From NCBI GenBank assembly GCA_900557165.1, contig USRS01000033.1, forward strand, positions 1 through 22,572: 22,572 bases of DNA. The letters are read 5' to 3'. This DNA comes from an uncultured Clostridium sp. (lineage in GTDB: Bacteria; Bacillota; Clostridia; Peptostreptococcales; Peptostreptococcaceae). Position 1 is the stretch's first letter; each line of letters starts with the position of its first letter. Positions 1-8,936 of this stretch are shown here, piece after piece. The translations under genes were made by a program, and so were the position numbers. The notes beneath the pieces are model-generated. The model saw nothing but the letters and a program-made list of their open reading frames with translations. It did no database searches and was not told the DNA's origin.

Positions 1-1059
1 CATTCCTTCAGGGTATATTAACCAATCCCAATCTGTTCTTGGTAAATCTTCTCTATATATGCGCTCACCTATTCCTTTTACCCTATATACAGAACTACCT
101 TTATCACCTGTTCCATTATGATGTATCATACTTTCACCATCATAGGCTTTAATAAAGTGGCATTGATAGTGATTTATTCCTAGATAATCATTTCTGTTTG
201 CTGCTTTTTTCATTATTTCAAAATCTTCATCTTTAAAATCATATGTAGCATTATTTGACTTACAAATATAATTTATTGCTTCCATTGTCTCATCTGAGTA
301 ATATCCTAAATAAGTTGCATCTAATAGAAATCTTATTGATAAAGCATCTTCTAAAAATGCTGCCCTTTTATCTTCTTCACTATCACTTGCTGGATATTTA
401 GTTTCTAAAGAGTGAACTACCCCTATCTCCCCTGGATAATTTCCTTCTTTAAATAAGTTAACTGTCATTGCATGGGCAAGCATCATATTGTGTAAGCATT
501 GTATTATTTTAGTAAAATCAAATTTTATTCCTGGAGGAAATACGCCTAATAAATATTGGTTAGTTGCTACTGGATATATTTCATTAAAAGTTGACCAATA
601 TCTAACTTCTTTAAATTCATTAAAACAAAATTCTGCATATTTTACAAAAGCATCTATTGTTTCACGATTTAAAAAATCTCCATTATCAAATAAATTTTTA
701 GGTGTATCAAAGTGATGAAGTGTTACAAATGGTGTAACATTTCTTTTAGCACACTCTGCAAATACTCTATGATAAAACTCAACACCTTCTTTATTTACTT
801 CCCCTACTCCATTTGGAAAAATTCTTGTCCAAGCAATTGATACCCTTATGGAATCTATACTAAATTTTTCACATAATTTTATATCCTCTTCAAACTTATG
901 ATAAAAATCACTGGCTGGATCTGGACTAAACCTTCCCTGCTTTTTTAAAAATTCATCCCAAGCTACAGGACCTTTTCCACCTTCTTTTGTTGCTCCTTCT
1001 GCTTGATAAGCTGCTGTGGCTCCTCCAAACATAAAGTCTTTTGGTAAAGTTTTTAGCAT
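1..1059 (-). CDS. lacG: 6-phospho-beta-galactosidase, N-terminal 353 residues (runs off window)
   Basis: Glycoside hydrolase family 1 enzyme that cleaves lactose-6-phosphate (made by a lactose PTS) to galactose-6-phosphate and glucose in the cytoplasm. The frame is open from an ATG at 1059 to the window edge. The start is preceded by AGGGGG at good spacing. The N-terminus MLKTLPKDFMFGGATAAYQ is the GH1 signature. TLHHFDTP and the acid/base motif FNEIYP follow, and the fragment ends in TDWDWLIYPEG, which closely resembles known LacG proteins of staphylococci and streptococci. The family has about 470 residues, so the nucleophile half (ITENG region) lies outside. It is divergent from a LacR-like repressor, which supports lactose-6-phosphate over cellobiose-6-phosphate as substrate. 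Related 6-phospho-beta-glucosidases are the main alternative. Confidence 0.9.
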   Translation of the reverse strand, partial: MLKTLPKDFMFGGATAAYQAEGATKEGGKGPVAWDEFLKKQGRFSPDPASDFYHKFEEDIKLCEKFSIDSIRVSIAWTRIFPNGVGEVNKEGVEFYHRVFAECAKRNVTPFVTLHHFDTPKNLFDNGDFLNRETIDAFVKYAEFCFNEFKEVRYWSTFNEIYPVATNQYLLGVFPPGIKFDFTKIIQCLHNMMLAHAMTVNLFKEGNYPGEIGVVHSLETKYPASDSEEDKRAAFLEDALSIRFLLDATYLGYYSDETMEAINYICKSNNATYDFKDEDFEIMKKAANRNDYLGINHYQCHFIKAYDGESMIHHNGTGDKGSSVYRVKGIGERIYREDLPRTDWDWLIYPEGM

Positions 1060-1130
1060 ATTAAATTTCCCCCTATAAAATATAATCATTAAATACATTT
1101 TTTATTATCTTTTTAATCGCTATATATTTT

Positions 1131-1165
1131 TGTTTGTTTTTAGTTTATTATTGTTCTCTTTTGTT
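1131..1165. promoter_or_regulatory. LacR operator-like repeat, lacG side
   Basis: TGTTTGTTTTTAGTTTATT starts at 1131 and is followed by further TTGTT/TTGTTT units up to 1165. It lies over and just downstream of the predicted lacG transcription start. Nearly the same sequence recurs at 1333 in front of lacR. LacR-type repressors are known to use TGTTT-containing operators; assigning these copies to LacR is inference from position. Confidence 0.45.
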
Positions 1166-1167
1166 TA

Positions 1168-1196
1168 ATTATACATCCACATACCATAGCGGTCAA
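1168..1196 (-). promoter_or_regulatory. lacG promoter
   Basis: On the minus strand, TTGACC (1196-1191) and TATAAT (1173-1168) are separated by exactly 17 bases, a near-consensus sigma-A promoter. It leaves a leader of about 100 bases before lacG. The expected transcription start falls inside the TGTTT-rich operator-like repeat at 1131-1165. Confidence 0.7.
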
Positions 1197-1332
1197 TCGT
1201 TTTCTCCATATTATTTTTTATTTTAATTTAATATTTTTTTATTGTATTATTATTTTTTTATAAGTGTTTTAGCAGTATCTATCATCCTTAATGATCTATT
1301 AGATGATATATAGATTATGGAATTTCACTTTT

Positions 1333-1350
1333 TGTTTGTTTTTGTTTATT
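1333..1350. promoter_or_regulatory. LacR operator-like repeat, lacR side
   Basis: TGTTTGTTTTTGTTTATT is a direct copy of the repeat at 1131 with one base fewer. It ends a few bases before the -35 box of the lacR promoter, a position suited to autorepression. The roughly 200 bp between the two copies would allow looping. The rest of the spacer (about 1205-1330) is AT-rich with no gene or further motif that I can support. Confidence 0.45.
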
Positions 1351-1354
1351 TTTA

Positions 1355-1383
1355 TTGACTTTGTTTTTTATGTATGATAAATT
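1355..1383 (+). promoter_or_regulatory. lacR promoter
   Basis: TTGACT (1355-1360) and TAAATT (1378-1383) are 17 bases apart, and the lacR ATG follows 27 bases later after the ribosome site AAGGAG. The -35 box is strong and the -10 box is moderate. Confidence 0.5.
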
Positions 1384-1410
1384 ATGTTTAAAGGCAAGGA
1401 GTGATAAATC

Positions 1411-2166
1411 ATGCTAAAAAGAGAACGATTGCACAAAATTATAGAAATGGTCAACACTCAAGGAATTATTACTGTCAATGAAATAATAAATAAACTAAAT
1501 GTTTCTGATATGACTATCAGAAGAGATTTAGATGAACTAGACAAAGCAGGAAAAGTAGTAAGAATACACGGTGGTGCTCAAAGTATATCCTATTCAATAA
1601 ACCAAGAGTTGTCACATAGTGAAAAACAAACTCTACAAATAGAAGAAAAAAGAAAAATCGTTGAATTAGCTTCAACATATATAAATGATGGAGATACAAT
1701 TTTCCTTGGTCCAGGGACTACTATTGAGTTATTAGCCCATTTTTTAATAAATAAACGTATTCGCATTGTCACTAATAATTACCCTGCATTTGAAATTTTA
1801 AAACAATCCGATAGTGTTAATATCATATTAACTGGCGGTGACTTTAGAAAAAATACAGGTGCCCTTGTAGGACCTATTACAAATGCAAATTTAAAAAGAA
1901 TTAATTTTACAAAATCATTTATAAGTGCAAATGGAATACATAATGAATCAATTTGTACTTATAATATTGAAGAAGGTGAAGCTCAAGAGATTGCACTTAA
2001 TAACTCTAGAACAAAATATCTTCTTCTTGATAATAAAAAATTAAATAAAGATGATTTTTATGTATTTTACAATCTGCATGATATAGATTATCTAATAACT
2101 GATCATTCTATAAATAAAGATGTAAAAATACATTATGAGCAATATGTAAATATTATAGTAACTTAA
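1411..2166 (+). CDS. lacR: DeoR-family lactose repressor
   Basis: Transcriptional repressor of 251 residues, the usual DeoR-family length. The N-terminal winged helix-turn-helix spans about residues 5-56, with the recognition region LNVSDMTIRRDLDELDKAGK and the family signature IHGGA at 52-56. The C-terminal sugar-phosphate-binding domain has the phosphate-loop motif GPGTT at about 100-104 and a conserved NGI...GEAQEIALNNSRTKYLL stretch. Similarity is to LacR (inducer tagatose-6-phosphate) rather than to other DeoR members; that inducer is known for LacR and inferred here. It is divergent from lacG and sits 41 bases ahead of a HAD hydrolase, probably in one transcript. The start follows AAGGAG at nine bases. 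Confidence 0.85.
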   Translation: MLKRERLHKIIEMVNTQGIITVNEIINKLNVSDMTIRRDLDELDKAGKVVRIHGGAQSISYSINQELSHSEKQTLQIEEKRKIVELASTYINDGDTIFLGPGTTIELLAHFLINKRIRIVTNNYPAFEILKQSDSVNIILTGGDFRKNTGALVGPITNANLKRINFTKSFISANGIHNESICTYNIEEGEAQEIALNNSRTKYLLLDNKKLNKDDFYVFYNLHDIDYLITDHSINKDVKIHYEQYVNIIVT

Positions 2167-2207
2167 AAATTAAAATATAAGTCTAATCAATAAAAAGGGG
2201 GATAAAT

Positions 2208-2903
2208 ATGAAAGGAATAATTTTTGATTTTAATGGTACAATGTTTCAAGATTCACATTTACACGAAGAGGCTTGGGTATATATGGTAAACAAGTACTCT
2301 AATGGATCTTTAAGAGAAGAAGATATTTTACTTAATTTACATGGAAGAACTAACAAGGAAATATTAAATTTTTTTATATCTGATTCTTTAAGCGATGAAG
2401 AAATTAACAAATTATCTTTTGAAAAAGAAGCTTATTACAGAGAATTATGTTTAAAGGATTCAAAAAATTTAAAACTAACAAATGGTTTAACTGATGTTTT
2501 AGATGCTCTAAAATCTCAAAATATACCTATAACTATTGCAACTGCTACAGTAAAAGAAAATTTAGAGTTTTACTTTGATGTCTTTGAACTGGGTAAATGG
2601 TTTGATTTTGAAAATTTAGTTTATGACAACGGAACTTTTCCAGGTAAACCATCACCTGATATATTCTTAATAGCTTCACAAAAACTGAATTTAAAACCAG
2701 AAAACTGTTTAGTTGTTGAAGACGCATATTCTGGTATATTAGCTGCACAAAAAGCTCACATAGGTAAAATAATTGCCATAGATCCATTTGGTAAAAACTT
2801 TGATTTATTTTCAAAAAATAATATGTGTAAAGATGGCCTAATCAAGGATTTTACTCATTTCTTTGAAGTTGCCAATGAATTCCAAGAAAAAGCAGTTTGC
2901 TAA
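2208..2903 (+). CDS. HAD-superfamily hydrolase with DxN motif I
   Basis: Cytoplasmic HAD protein of 231 residues, with subclass I cap architecture like beta-phosphoglucomutase. Motif I is D7-F-N9-G-T, motif II IATAT (residues 110-114), motif III K147 in GKPSPD, and motif IV E171-D172. The second aspartate of motif I (general acid/base in phosphatases and phosphomutases) is Asn here, while the nucleophile D7 and the other motifs are intact. It may be a sugar-phosphate phosphatase or mutase tied to the lac genes, but the substrate cannot be read from the sequence. It follows lacR with a strong AAAGGGGG ribosome site and is closed by a 16-bp-stem terminator, so it is most likely controlled with lacR. 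Confidence 0.75.
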   Translation: MKGIIFDFNGTMFQDSHLHEEAWVYMVNKYSNGSLREEDILLNLHGRTNKEILNFFISDSLSDEEINKLSFEKEAYYRELCLKDSKNLKLTNGLTDVLDALKSQNIPITIATATVKENLEFYFDVFELGKWFDFENLVYDNGTFPGKPSPDIFLIASQKLNLKPENCLVVEDAYSGILAAQKAHIGKIIAIDPFGKNFDLFSKNNMCKDGLIKDFTHFFEVANEFQEKAVC

Positions 2904-2926
2904 ACCCATACATTTTTCATATATTA

Positions 2927-2967
2927 ATCCCCTATAAATATTGACAAAACCAATATTTATAGGGGAT
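2927..2967. terminator. Terminator between convergent HAD gene and galM
   Basis: A perfect 16-bp inverted repeat (2927-2942 with 2952-2967, core CCCCTATAAATATT) has a nine-base loop and is followed by TTTTTCTT on the plus strand. It lies between two converging genes and begins five bases past the galM stop. It works best for the plus strand; on the minus strand the stem is as strong but no T-run follows. Confidence 0.85.
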
Positions 2968-2972
2968 TTTTC

Positions 2973-4016
2973 TTATTTAACTAAGTTAAATATATATTCA
3001 GTTTTTTGTTCGTATTGCTCACCTTTTTTTAATAAAGATTCTTCAAGATAACACATATTTCTACCTATGGGAGGCCTTTGCGTTTCAAAGCAAATTCCAT
3101 GTCTTATTGGCGGAACTTTACCCGTGTATGATGTTTTTTCATGTTCATAATTCATAGTATAAATTACTACACATTCTTGATTAGTCTTTATGGTCATATT
3201 TCTTTTACTTATTTTATCTTCCATATATATCTTTTTATTTTCATTTAATAAAAAGACATGATCATATCCATTACCTATTTCAATTTGTCTATGGGATTTA
3301 TTATCTATATCTTTTCCTATTAATTTAAGTTTTTTAAAATCAAAAGGTGTATTATCTATATTTATTTCTCTACCTGTTGGTACACAAGTTTCATCTAATT
3401 CTAAAATTTTATCACTGTCTAACTTTAAATAACAATCTGTAACAGGTCTTTTTATATTTCCACTTAAGTTAAAATAAGAATGATTTGTCATATTCACTAT
3501 CGTTGTTTTATCACTTTTGCACTTATAAACTTCTTCTATTTTATAATTTTCATAAATATTAAAAGTAACTTCTACATCTAAATTACCTGGATAATTTTCC
3601 TCCAAATGAGGTGATTTTCTACTTAATATTAAAGAAACACAATCACTTTTTTCTTTTACTTGTACATCCCATATTTTATGATTAAATCCAAAATTTCCAC
3701 CATGACCTTGGTGAAGCCCATAATTTTTATTTAATTTATATTCTTTATCTTCAATTTTAATATGACCTTCACATATTCTACCTGAAGTTCTTCCTATAAT
3801 TGCACCATAATAATATGGATTTTCAATATAATCATTTATATTTTCGTATCCTAATACTATATTTTCAAAATTATTATCTTTATCAGGAGTTATTATTTTA
3901 GTAATAACTCCTCCTAAATTAATAATTTCTACTTCAAAATTATTTTCAAATTTAACATTATAAGCTATAATATTTTCATTATCTAAAACCCCAATTATAC
4001 TTTGATTACACCTCAT
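2973..4016 (-). CDS. galM: Aldose 1-epimerase (galactose mutarotase)
   Basis: Interconverts alpha- and beta-galactose before phosphorylation; 347 residues, normal for the family. Expected catalytic elements are visible: the His of GLHQGHGGNFGF (about 100-111), H179 in MTNHSYFNLSG, D252 in the GYDH motif, and the general base E311 in FETQRPP. No signal peptide or membrane segment is seen. The ATG at 4016 lies inside the last codons of galT (11-base overlap), which suggests translational coupling. It is the last gene of galK-galE-galT-galM. The RxP variation after E311 (many relatives have ETQ-x-xPD) is mild and does not remove a catalytic residue. Confidence 0.9.
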   Translation of the reverse strand: MRCNQSIIGVLDNENIIAYNVKFENNFEVEIINLGGVITKIITPDKDNNFENIVLGYENINDYIENPYYYGAIIGRTSGRICEGHIKIEDKEYKLNKNYGLHQGHGGNFGFNHKIWDVQVKEKSDCVSLILSRKSPHLEENYPGNLDVEVTFNIYENYKIEEVYKCKSDKTTIVNMTNHSYFNLSGNIKRPVTDCYLKLDSDKILELDETCVPTGREINIDNTPFDFKKLKLIGKDIDNKSHRQIEIGNGYDHVFLLNENKKIYMEDKISKRNMTIKTNQECVVIYTMNYEHEKTSYTGKVPPIRHGICFETQRPPIGRNMCYLEESLLKKGEQYEQKTEYIFNLVK

Positions 4017-5550
4017 ATTCTTTTACCTTTTCTATACTAATTTTTAAGTCATTAATATATCTGCTCATAGCTTCTTTTCCTTCTTTATCCCATTTGAAAA
4101 CTCCACAATCTTCTAAGACTTTTTCAAATACAAATCCAACTTCATCTTCTATAATTTTATCTATATTATTCTTATTGATATCATTGTATTTGTCTTTGAT
4201 TTCATTAAACCAAGATAAATGAGGTTTTAAAGTTTCATTTTGAATTATTTCATAATATCTATTTTCATCTAATAAACATTCTTTTATATGAGATAATTCT
4301 TCTTTTAATCTAGCTGGAAGTACAGCAAGTCCTAATACTTCTATTAATCCTATATTTTCTTTTTTAATATGATGAAGTTCTTTATGTGGATGGAATATTC
4401 CATCTGGATGTTTTTCACTACATCTATTATTTCTAAGAACTAAATCTAATTCAAAGTTTTCTTCTCTTTTTCTAGCTATCGGAGTTATTGTATTATGAGG
4501 AATATCTTCACTATGAGATAATATATTTACTTTCTCATCAGAATAATTTCTCCAGTGATTTAATATTTTATTTCCTAGTTCACTTATTCTTTCTCTATTT
4601 TTGCCATTTAATCTAACGACTGATAGAGGCCATTTTATTATAGATATTTTTATATCTTCATACCCATCTATTTCTATATTATAAACATCTTTTGCTTTTG
4701 CCATGGCAAATTCATATCTACCACCTTGATAATGGTCATGAATTAATATAGATCCTCCAACTATTGGTAAATCCGCATTTGATCCTATAAAATAATGTGG
4801 AAATCTCTCTACAAACTCTAAATTTCTATCAAGAGTAGTTTTGCTTATTTTCATAGGTTCATGTTCACTAGAAAATACTATACAGTGCTCATTGTAATAT
4901 GAATATGGTGAGTATTGTAAGTTCCACTCATCTCCTTGCAATTTAAAAGGAATAATTCTTAAATTTTGTCTTGCTGGGTGATTTAATCTACCTGCATATC
5001 CCACATTTTCTTTGCATAATAAGCATTTTGGATATGATGAACTTGATACATTTCTAGCTGCTGCTATGGCTTTTGGATCTTTTTCCGGCTTAGATAAATT
5101 TATAGTTATATCCATATCACCGTATTTTGTAGAAGTTTTCCAAGTCATATTTTGAGCTATTCTTGATGTTCTTATATAATCACTATCTTTACCTAATTTG
5201 TATAAATAATCTGTTGCACTTTTTTTATTTATGGCATAAAGCATATTAAAATTATTTATAACTTGTGACGGTCTAGGCATTAAAATGCCCATTATTTTAC
5301 TATCTAATAAATCTCTATATACTGGTGAATTTGATTCTAATATTCCCATCTCATAAGCATAATTTAGTAGATTTTCCATTATTGGTGTTACATTTTCTAA
5401 ATTTTCATCTTCCACTTCTTCAACTATATATTCATCTAATTTAAATAAATCTATCAAAGAATTTCGCATAAAAATTTTATCTTCTTTTTCAAATAATTCA
5501 TTTTTCAATCCAAAATTTATTAATCTCTCAAATTCTCTATATATACTCAT
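4006..5550 (-). CDS. galT: UDP-glucose--hexose-1-phosphate uridylyltransferase, class II
   Basis: Transfers UMP from UDP-glucose to galactose-1-phosphate, the central Leloir step. Its 514 residues match the longer Firmicute class II GalT rather than the roughly 350-residue class I. The active-site motif is HDHYQGG at 271-277, preceded by GGSIL, and CLLC lies at 176-179. Class II GalTs differ from the HPH motif of class I, which explains this pattern. The start has AAGGGG nine bases upstream. It lies 15 bases after the galE stop and overlaps galM by 11 bases, so it is clearly part of the operon. Confidence 0.92.
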   Translation of the reverse strand: MSIYREFERLINFGLKNELFEKEDKIFMRNSLIDLFKLDEYIVEEVEDENLENVTPIMENLLNYAYEMGILESNSPVYRDLLDSKIMGILMPRPSQVINNFNMLYAINKKSATDYLYKLGKDSDYIRTSRIAQNMTWKTSTKYGDMDITINLSKPEKDPKAIAAARNVSSSSYPKCLLCKENVGYAGRLNHPARQNLRIIPFKLQGDEWNLQYSPYSYYNEHCIVFSSEHEPMKISKTTLDRNLEFVERFPHYFIGSNADLPIVGGSILIHDHYQGGRYEFAMAKAKDVYNIEIDGYEDIKISIIKWPLSVVRLNGKNRERISELGNKILNHWRNYSDEKVNILSHSEDIPHNTITPIARKREENFELDLVLRNNRCSEKHPDGIFHPHKELHHIKKENIGLIEVLGLAVLPARLKEELSHIKECLLDENRYYEIIQNETLKPHLSWFNEIKDKYNDINKNNIDKIIEDEVGFVFEKVLEDCGVFKWDKEGKEAMSRYINDLKISIEKVKEYEV

Positions 5551-5565
5551 AGTAATTTCCCCTTA

Positions 5566-6552
5566 TTATTTTTCAAATCCATTTGGATGGTTTTTATGCC
5601 AATTCCAAGCTGACGATATCATATCTTCCACATTTTCATATTTTGGATTCCATCCTAATTCACGTCTTGCTTTTTCTGATGAAGCTACAAGTTTAGCTGG
5701 ATCTCCTGATCTTCTTTCACAAACTTTAGCTGGTATTTCATGCTCTGTAACTTTTCTAGCAGCTTCTATCATTTCTTTAACAGTAAATCCATTTCCACTA
5801 CCTAAATTATATATGTTACTTTCACTACCTTCTCTTAATTTATGCACTGCCAATATATGAGCATCTGCCAAATCAGTAACATGTATATAATCTCTTATGC
5901 AAGTTCCATCATGAGTTTCGTAATCATCTCCAAATATTGATATAAACTCTCTTTTTCCAAGTGGAACTTGAAGTATTAATGGAATTAAATGAGTTTCTGG
6001 ATTATGATCTTCTCCTATTTCACCACTTACATGCGCTCCAGCAACATTAAAATATCTAAGAGATATATATTTTACACCATGAGCTTTATCTGCCCATTTC
6101 ATCATTTTTTCCATACAAAGTTTAGTTTCTCCATAAGCATTTGTAGGATTAGTTTCATCACTTTCTAATATTGGTATATTTTTAGGTTCACCATATGTAG
6201 CTGCTGTTGATGAAAATACAATTTTGTTAACATCGTGAGCTACCATAACTTTTAAAAGTACTTCTGTTCCATGAACATTATTATTAAAATATTTTAAAGG
6301 ATTAGTCATACTTTCTCCAACTAATGAATTTGCTGCAAAATGTATAACTTCATCTATTTTATTTTCTTCAAAAACTTTATTTAAAGATTTTTCATCTCTT
6401 ATGTCTACTTTATAAAATTTAGCCTTAGGATGTATTGCATCTTCATGACCTGTTTCTAAATTATCTACTATTATTACTTCTTCGCCTTTGTCAATAAGTT
6501 GTCTAACTGCATGACTTCCTATATATCCAGCTCCACCACATACTAATATCAT
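5566..6552 (-). CDS. galE: UDP-glucose 4-epimerase
   Basis: NAD-dependent short-chain dehydrogenase/reductase that regenerates UDP-glucose from UDP-galactose; 328 residues with this start. The Rossmann motif GGAGYIG lies at 6-12, the serine/threonine of SSTAATYG at about 114-121, and the catalytic pair Y140/K144 in NAYGETK. An ATG at 6567 is also in frame, but it lies inside the ribosome site: GGAGGGG sits six bases before the ATG at 6552, and MILVCGGAGYIG is the usual N-terminus. The lower start is therefore chosen. It is 18 bases downstream of galK. Confidence 0.93.
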   Translation of the reverse strand: MILVCGGAGYIGSHAVRQLIDKGEEVIIVDNLETGHEDAIHPKAKFYKVDIRDEKSLNKVFEENKIDEVIHFAANSLVGESMTNPLKYFNNNVHGTEVLLKVMVAHDVNKIVFSSTAATYGEPKNIPILESDETNPTNAYGETKLCMEKMMKWADKAHGVKYISLRYFNVAGAHVSGEIGEDHNPETHLIPLILQVPLGKREFISIFGDDYETHDGTCIRDYIHVTDLADAHILAVHKLREGSESNIYNLGSGNGFTVKEMIEAARKVTEHEIPAKVCERRSGDPAKLVASSEKARRELGWNPKYENVEDMISSAWNWHKNHPNGFEK

Positions 6553-6570
6553 ATTTTGCCCCTCCATTAA

Positions 6571-7734
6571 TTATATTTCTCTAGTTCCTGACCCTATATT
6601 GGCAACATAAAAATCTGCATCATATCCTATTTTTTCTTTATATTCTTTTCCTACATTTTCTATAAATTTCTCAACCATAGGCTTTTTAACTATAGAAACT
6701 GTGCATCCACCAAATCCAGCTCCTGTCATTCTAGAACCTATTGTTCCTTCTTGTTTAGATGCTAAATCTACTAAAGTATCTAATTCTTTTCCTGTTACTT
6801 CATAATCATCTCTTAATGAATTATGAGATTCATTCATTAACTTACCAAAAGTATCTATATCGTTATTTTCTAAAGCTTTAACTGCTTTTAATGTTCTTTG
6901 ATTTTCATATACAGCATGTTTTGCTCTTTTTGCTCTTACATCATTTTTTATTAAATGCTTATTTTTTTCAAATTCATCTTCAGTAAGTTCACCTAATGCA
7001 TTTATTTTTAATTCACCTTGAAGTTCTTTTAATGCTTCTTCACACTCACCTCTTCTTTCATTGTACTTAGAATCAGCAAGTCCCCTTCTTTTATTTGTAT
7101 TTGCAATTACTATAACTTCATCTTTTAAATTTACATTGCTATATTTATACTCCAGAGTATTACAATCAAGTAAAATAGCACTGCTATCTTTACCCATCCC
7201 TATGGCAAATTGATCCATTATTCCACAGTTAACACCTATAAAATCGTTTTCTGCTTCTTGACAATATTTTACTAATTCTACTCTATATATATTAAAATCA
7301 TATATATCATTCATCATAACTGCCATTAATAATTCTAAAGATGCTGAAGATGATAATCCTGCTCCATTAGGTATATTTCCATAAACAAACATATCAAATC
7401 CTTTATTTACGTCATATCCATGTTTTCTTAAAACATCTATAACACCCTTAGGATAATTTGCCCAATCGTGTTCTTTATCATTTTTTAAATTTTCTATATC
7501 AAAGCTTATAATACCTTTATCATCAAAGTTTTCTGAGTACATTCTTACTACTTTATCATCTCTTAGTGCAATTGCTCCATAAGTACCAAAGTTTAAAGCA
7601 CAAGGAAATACATGACCTCCATTATAATCTGTATGCTCTCCTATTAAATTTACTCTTCCTGGAGAAAAGAATACTCTTACACCTTGCTTATATCCAAATT
7701 TTTCATTAAATTTTTCTAACATTTTATTTTTCAT
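6571..7734 (-). CDS. galK: Galactokinase
   Basis: GHMP kinase that phosphorylates galactose with ATP to galactose-1-phosphate; 387 residues, typical. The galactokinase signature [15 protein letters not shown] starts at residue 26, the ATP loop GAGLSSSAS is at 124-132, the catalytic Asp is D174 in GIMDQFA, and motif 3 [10 protein letters not shown] is near 335. The ATG at 7734 has GGGGG at six bases. It is the first gene of the minus-strand gal operon, with its own promoter upstream and separated from galR by a terminator. Confidence 0.95.
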   Translation of the reverse strand: MKNKMLEKFNEKFGYKQGVRVFFSPGRVNLIGEHTDYNGGHVFPCALNFGTYGAIALRDDKVVRMYSENFDDKGIISFDIENLKNDKEHDWANYPKGVIDVLRKHGYDVNKGFDMFVYGNIPNGAGLSSSASLELLMAVMMNDIYDFNIYRVELVKYCQEAENDFIGVNCGIMDQFAIGMGKDSSAILLDCNTLEYKYSNVNLKDEVIVIANTNKRRGLADSKYNERRGECEEALKELQGELKINALGELTEDEFEKNKHLIKNDVRAKRAKHAVYENQRTLKAVKALENNDIDTFGKLMNESHNSLRDDYEVTGKELDTLVDLASKQEGTIGSRMTGAGFGGCTVSIVKKPMVEKFIENVGKEYKEKIGYDADFYVANIGSGTREI

Positions 7735-7770
7735 TTTGTTCCCCCATTTTTACATTGTTTTTATATTTTT

Positions 7771-7799
7771 ATCTTAGCACAGTAATATATTCCCAACAA
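7771..7799 (-). promoter_or_regulatory. galK operon promoter
   Basis: On the minus strand, TTGTTG (7799-7794), a 17-base spacer, and TAAGAT (7776-7771) preceded by TGC, an extended -10. Boxes are moderate, but spacing and position (about 37 bases before galK) are right. Confidence 0.5.
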
Positions 7800-7806
7800 T
7801 ATTTTT

Positions 7807-7822
7807 TAGTAAAATTTTACTA
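7807..7822. promoter_or_regulatory. Putative GalR operator in front of galK
   Basis: TAGTAAAATTTTACTA is a perfect 16-bp palindrome immediately upstream of the galK -35 box. A further TTACTA half-site lies at 7827-7832. The same half-site occurs in the galR promoter region, consistent with a LacI-family dimer. There is no central CG, which many LacI-family operators have, so the assignment rests on position and repetition. Confidence 0.5.
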
Positions 7823-7846
7823 TTTTTTACTAGGATTTAATTTTAC

Positions 7847-7891
7847 AAAAAAATAAGAGAAAAATAATAATTATTTCCCTCTTATTTTTTT
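7847..7891 (-). terminator. galR terminator
   Basis: A 13-bp AT-rich stem (7847-7859 with 7879-7891, core ATAAGAG/CTCTTAT), with further pairing possible inside the loop, ends in a run of seven T on the minus strand. The galR stop codon lies inside the upstream arm. It separates galR from the galK promoter. Confidence 0.6.
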
Positions 7892-8910
7892 ACAATATCA
7901 CTACTTTTTCTTATTATTAATTCACTAGGTATTACAACTTTTTTACAATATTTTCTACCTTTTATTATTCTTTCTATTATTAAATCAACTGCTGCACTTG
8001 CCAAGTTTTCTATATGAACCCTGACAGTTGTCAAAGGAGGAATAGTATGCTGGGATGCAATTAAATCATTAAATCCTATTATACTAATATCCTTTGGAAC
8101 ATTTATATTATTTTCATATAAAGCTCTTAAAACTCCCGTTGCAATAGTATCTGTTCCCACAAAAAATGCAGTTGGCATCTTTTTATTTTCTTCAATAAAT
8201 TTTTTCATAGTTATATATCCATCCATAGATGTTACATCTTTTGTATCTAAAGTAAATTCTTCATTATATATTTTATTTTTTTTCATATAATCTTTGTAGA
8301 ATTCTAATCTTTTATCTTCACTTTTACCTTTATAATCATCTAAAGTTTTAAAACTACCTATATATCCAATTTCTCTATGACCTAATTTCATTAAATATTC
8401 CATTGCCATATATGTTCCTAATTTAAAATTAATTTTTACTGAATCATACTTTATGTCATCTGGGGAAGAGTCTAAAAACACTATATTTTCACTAAGTTTA
8501 TTCAAAGATTTTATCTCTTTTTCGTCAAATTTTCCTATGGCAATTATACCACTTATATCTTCTTCTCCAATAAATCTATATTTTCCTTGGTCTTTATATA
8601 AATTAACAACCTCTATTTCATTTTCAAAACATTCTTTATCTACAACACTTCTAAGGAGTAAATAATAAGGATCTTCCAATTGTTCTTTTGGGTTGTACAT
8701 TTCAACTATACCAACTCTAAATTTATTTGATTTTATTTGGTCATTTGATTTTCTCTGTTTTAATGTTTTATACTGCATTTCTTCTGCCACATTAAATATT
8801 TTTATTTTTGTTTCATCTCCTACACTAATAGTACTATCATTATTTAGTACTCTAGATACAGTCCCTACAGAAACACCTACAATATTGGCTATTTCCTTTA
8901 ATGTTGCCAT
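7882..8910 (-). CDS. galR: LacI/GalR-family repressor of the gal genes
   Basis: DNA-binding repressor of 342 residues. The N-terminal LacI helix-turn-helix reads MATLKEIANIVGVSVGTVSR, followed by VLNNDSTISV and the hinge region. A periplasmic-binding-protein-like effector domain follows (AFFVGTDTIATGVLRAL; IIGFNDLIASQHTIPPLTTV). An in-frame GTG at 8916 is too close to the ribosome site, whereas the ATG at 8910 has AAAGGG eight bases upstream and gives the standard N-terminus. It lies directly upstream of galKETM in the same direction but with its own terminator. The role as galactose regulator is inferred from position. Confidence 0.85.
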   Translation of the reverse strand: MATLKEIANIVGVSVGTVSRVLNNDSTISVGDETKIKIFNVAEEMQYKTLKQRKSNDQIKSNKFRVGIVEMYNPKEQLEDPYYLLLRSVVDKECFENEIEVVNLYKDQGKYRFIGEEDISGIIAIGKFDEKEIKSLNKLSENIVFLDSSPDDIKYDSVKINFKLGTYMAMEYLMKLGHREIGYIGSFKTLDDYKGKSEDKRLEFYKDYMKKNKIYNEEFTLDTKDVTSMDGYITMKKFIEENKKMPTAFFVGTDTIATGVLRALYENNINVPKDISIIGFNDLIASQHTIPPLTTVRVHIENLASAAVDLIIERIIKGRKYCKKVVIPSELIIRKSSDIVKK

Positions 8911-8936
8911 AAACACATCCCTTTCATTATTATATT

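Noticed and set aside
488..715. 75-residue open frame on the plus strand
   Set aside because: It is antisense inside lacG, has no ribosome site and shows no recognisable protein features.
1191..1207. Possible catabolite-responsive element (CcpA) over the lacG -35 box
   Set aside because: Only the left half (GAAAACG on the minus strand) fits the consensus; about four mismatches fall in the right half, so it is not supported.
1278..1312. Inverted repeat TATCATC...GATGATA in the lacG-lacR spacer
   Set aside because: Seven-base AT-rich arms with a long loop are expected by chance here; no T-run and no promoter overlap.
1517..1772. Two minus-strand open frames of about 60 residues
   Set aside because: Both lie antisense to lacR and have low-complexity, Phe/Leu-rich translations typical of shadow frames.
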